Source: Streptomyces sp. LBL (GTDB taxonomy: Bacteria; Actinomycetota; Actinomycetes; Streptomycetales; Streptomycetaceae). Taken from it: a stretch of 64,000 bases of DNA. The translations under genes and the position numbers were made by a program. Position 1 is the first letter of the stretch. Each line of letters opens with the position of its first letter. Shown piece by piece: positions 62,006 through 64,000 of the stretch. Where the stretch lies: positions 124,001 to 188,000 of the forward strand of contig NZ_JARXYX010000018.1 in NCBI RefSeq assembly GCF_029893585.1, given 5' to 3'. Below the pieces are notes generated by a model. The model saw only the letters and a program-made list of their open reading frames with translations. It ran no database searches and had not been told where the DNA came from.

Positions 62006-62862
62006 CGGTGCGGAGACGGGTGACGTATGCGGCCGGCGCGTCGGCCGGAACGCGGCGGAGGCCACCGACCATGACGGACTCCAGTTCGCCGGTGCGGATG
62101 AGGGCGAAGCATGTGGTCCGGCCGATGCGGAGGCGACGGGCGGCCTCTTCGACGGTGAGGAGAACGAGAGTCGTGTCGTCGTTGCCGCCGTGTTCGGCGA
62201 GGTGCAGCAGCAGCGCCGCCATGCGGGCGGTTGCCCCCGCGAGCTTTCCGGCCCAGTTGGAGATGTGGCCGAGCTTGCCGCCGCGCGCCTTGAGCTGCGG
62301 TTCGATGCGCTTCTGATAGGCGATCAGGGCCGCGTCGGCTTCCGGGGTGAGCTGGATGACGGCCGGGTCGGTCCACTCCGCCAGGGACAGGGTGAGGTCG
62401 ATGACCCGGGTGGTGTAGGTGGCGGCCGTCGTTTCGGGGACCGGGTCGGTGATGATCTCGCGTTCACCGACCGTGGATGCCGGGAGGGAGTACAGGAAGC
62501 GGGCGAGTAGTCCGCGCCCCTCGAACCCCTTCACATTGCCGATATCCCGCAGCACGTCCGGCTGCACGGCGAGGCCGATCGTCAAAGCGGGGGCGTCGAT
62601 GTACTCCCGGCGGGTCTGCCGGTTTACCCGCAACCGGTCCCCGGCATGGCCCTTCAGGAAGACTTCCATGTTGGGGGCCCCGGAGTAGCGGCCGGCGATG
62701 ATGTCGAAGATGCCGCCCTCCGCGCTCATCACCGACAACCGGCCGCCCTGTTCCGCCATGAGCGAGGTGACCGTCTCGGGTGTCGAGTCGTCCGCCAACA
62801 GCACCGGTTCGGCCGGAACGGTGAGCGTGCCGGCCGACTGCGCGAGGCCGACTGCGGTCGCC
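61989..62862 (-). pseudogene. DUF3987 fragment fused to excisionase HTH
   Basis: In one frame, DUF3987-type sequence is read from about 62862: VGLAQSAGTLTVPAEPVLLA, MAEQGGRLSVMSAEGGIFDI, AGRYSGAPNMEVFLKGHAGD, PALTIGLAVQPDVLRDI. It ends with KLAGATARMAALLLHLAEHGG at about 62180. It then passes in frame to an excisionase-like HTH, LLTVEEAARRLRIGRTTCFA and LIRTGELESVMVGGLRRVPA, ending at 61989. In intact elements these are separate genes: a primase-like DUF3987 protein and an Xis upstream of int. The 3' end of the DUF3987 gene and the Xis start have therefore been joined by deletion. No start codon supports the 5' end. Confidence 0.7.
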
Positions 62863-63024
62863 CCCTCTATGAGGCGGAGAAACAGCTCAAGACCGCGATG
62901 CAGCCCGTCATCGTGGAAGAGGAGCTGACGGCGCGGTTGGCCAAGGAAGCGGCGGACAAGGCTGCCACCAAGGCCGCGTCTGCCGACGGCGACAAGCGCG
63001 ATGAGATGGTTCGGAACCGCCGGC
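62862..63024 (+). pseudogene. DUF3987-like segment on the opposite strand
   Basis: On the plus strand the frame reads RPLYEAEKQLKTAMQPVIVE, ELTARLAKEAADKAATKAAS and ADGDKRDEM. This fits the helical segment that precedes the ADDxTPE...AEQGGR portion in DUF3987 proteins, yet that portion is on the minus strand next door. It has no start and leaves the family pattern at about 63010. Best explained by a local inversion with breakpoint near 62862. By eye only. Confidence 0.5.
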
Positions 63025-63090
63025 CTGCCCCGTGCGGTGGTGATTCAACTGTCGCCAGACGACGAGGAATTCGGGAGCGTGTACTTGGGG

Positions 63091-63127
63091 GTGCACTCGT
63101 GCACTCCTACGTGCAAACCTTCTGCAC
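63091..63127. promoter_or_regulatory. Two GTGCA/TGCAC symmetrical sites upstream of the HTH gene
   Basis: GTGCACTCGTGCAC (63091-63104) and GTGCA-N7-TGCAC (63111-63127) are both symmetrical and lie 68-104 bases before the start at 63195. They are likely binding sites of a regulator, perhaps the product of that gene. Confidence 0.5.
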
Positions 63128-63194
63128 CCCGGCGCTGACCTGCGTAGAGTGACGATGAGTCAAGCTGGAACTACGGCCGCTCTCTGGGGGTTCC

Positions 63195-64000
63195 ATGGCA
63201 GACCCGAACGCCAGACTGGCCGCGCTCATGCAGGAAGGCGACTTCTCGCACAAGTCCCTTGCTCGCGCGGTGGTCGCCGCTGCCGCCCGGTCGGGTGAAG
63301 ACATCACCTGCGATCACACGTACGTCTCGCGGTGGCTCAAGGGGGCGATCCCACGTGGCAGCATGCCGCAGTTCATCGCGGATGCCATCGGGCAGAAGGT
63401 GGGGCGCCGGCTCGCCCTTGACGACATCGGCATGGGCGACGCGGCAGTGTCCTCCGCACAGCCTGACCTCGGGCTTGAGTTCGCGGACAGGCCCGAGGCG
63501 ACGACCAAGACCGTCGCGGACCTCTGGCGTGCCGACCTTGCTGAGGCTGAAGTACTGGTCAGGGCGCAGCCCGACGGGGCCGCCTGGAACACGGCTTCCC
63601 TGCGCTGGATCGTCGCCCCGCCGGACGGGGAGCTGACACGCGCGGGCAACCGTGTGATCGGGACGATGGATGTGGAGATGATCCGGTCCACCGCCGACGC
63701 GTTCAGCATGCTCGACGGCAAGTTCGGCGGTGGCCACGCCCGACGCGCCCTGATCCAGTACCTGCACACGGACGTCCGCCCCATGCTGGACGGGAAGTAC
63801 TCAGACGCCGTGGGCAAACAGCTCTACTCGGCTGTGGCGGAAGCGCTCTTGCTCGCCGGGGGGATGTCGTACGACAGCGGCCTTCACGGCATCGCTCAGC
63901 GGTACTTCATCCAGGCGCTGCGCATGACGCAAGCGGCAGGGGACCGGCTCCTTGGCGGCAGCATCCTTTCGGCGATGAGCCACCAGGCCACGTTCCTCGG
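63195..64000 (+). CDS. HTH regulator with TPR-like C-terminus, runs off window
   Basis: 268 residues visible, MADPNARLAALMQEGDFSHK. The N-terminal 65 residues form an HTH with KSLARAVVAAAARSGEDITCDHTYVSRWLKG, the type in which a recognition helix follows DHTYVSRW. This is a common Streptomyces XRE-like regulator. From about 175 the sequence is helical and TPR-like (GKQLYSAVAEALLLAGGMSYDSGLHGIAQRYF). It lies at the right end of the decayed element and may be its cargo or host sequence. Confidence 0.78.
   Translation, partial: MADPNARLAALMQEGDFSHKSLARAVVAAAARSGEDITCDHTYVSRWLKGAIPRGSMPQFIADAIGQKVGRRLALDDIGMGDAAVSSAQPDLGLEFADRPEATTKTVADLWRADLAEAEVLVRAQPDGAAWNTASLRWIVAPPDGELTRAGNRVIGTMDVEMIRSTADAFSMLDGKFGGGHARRALIQYLHTDVRPMLDGKYSDAVGKQLYSAVAEALLLAGGMSYDSGLHGIAQRYFIQALRMTQAAGDRLLGGSILSAMSHQATFL

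Overview
The window is high-GC DNA with Streptomyces-type gene content: GTG starts, many TetR, LysR, PadR, ArsR and IclR regulators, RDD and DUF1707 proteins, and the clpS/DUF2017/pncB and cysM/cysO/mec neighbourhoods. From about 16.4 kb to 59.7 kb the order resembles a conserved Streptomyces core segment; I infer this from family knowledge, not from an alignment. The outer parts, 1-16 kb and 60-64 kb, look accessory.

Left part (1-16.3 kb). This is a patchwork of small regulated modules: a partial epoxide hydrolase with a PadR regulator; a SUKH protein; TetR with an NAD(P)-binding oxidoreductase and a truncated PPOX gene; an ArsR regulator with an NAD(P)H:quinone-type flavoprotein, sharing related operators; a tyrosinase operon with an unknown partner; a TIR-like/zinc-ribbon protein followed by a frameshifted PQQ-type propeller; DoxX and cupin genes divergent from LysR; a second flavoprotein divergent from TetR; and a glycosyltransferase. 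Remnants lie among them: the truncated PPOX gene, a PASTA-like C-terminus with no start, and an MFS N-terminus cut off at an octamer repeat.

Central part (16.3-59.8 kb). Genes in order are DUF445, a GDSL hydrolase, DUF1707, a three-gene ABC-2 exporter, a class A penicillin-binding protein, a GroES-like protein, DUF3618, bcp, GNAT, HNH, tRNA-Leu, rdgB, a small secreted protein, rph, an MBL-fold hydrolase, a membrane-anchored PemK/MazF-like protein, the cysteine operon (mec, a 31-codon leader peptide, cysO, cysM), an amino acid permease, DUF2017, clpS, pncB, pncA, an MmpS-like lipoprotein, an InhA-type metalloprotease, two RDD proteins, a GlcD-type oxidase, a TPR protein, hppD with a divergent Lrp/AsnC gene, an ArsR-like regulator, a Lon-like (S16) protease, IclR, an SF2 helicase, a Doc toxin pair and an MFS exporter.

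Right end (59.9-64 kb). tRNA-Cys is followed by a decayed integrative element. It holds an integrase split by a one-base frameshift, a DUF3987 fragment fused in frame to an excisionase-type HTH, and another DUF3987-like segment on the opposite strand, which suggests an inversion. An HTH regulator runs off the right edge.

A pattern recurs across the window. Immediately downstream of many stop codons there are short tandem duplications whose unit contains the last bases of the gene and its stop codon (for example at 20.7, 26.4, 29.6, 35.1, 37.0, 44.7, 53.4 and 60.06 kb). No annotated feature class explains this. The other points worth testing first are the TIR-like/propeller pair, the tyrosinase operon and the cysteine leader peptide.
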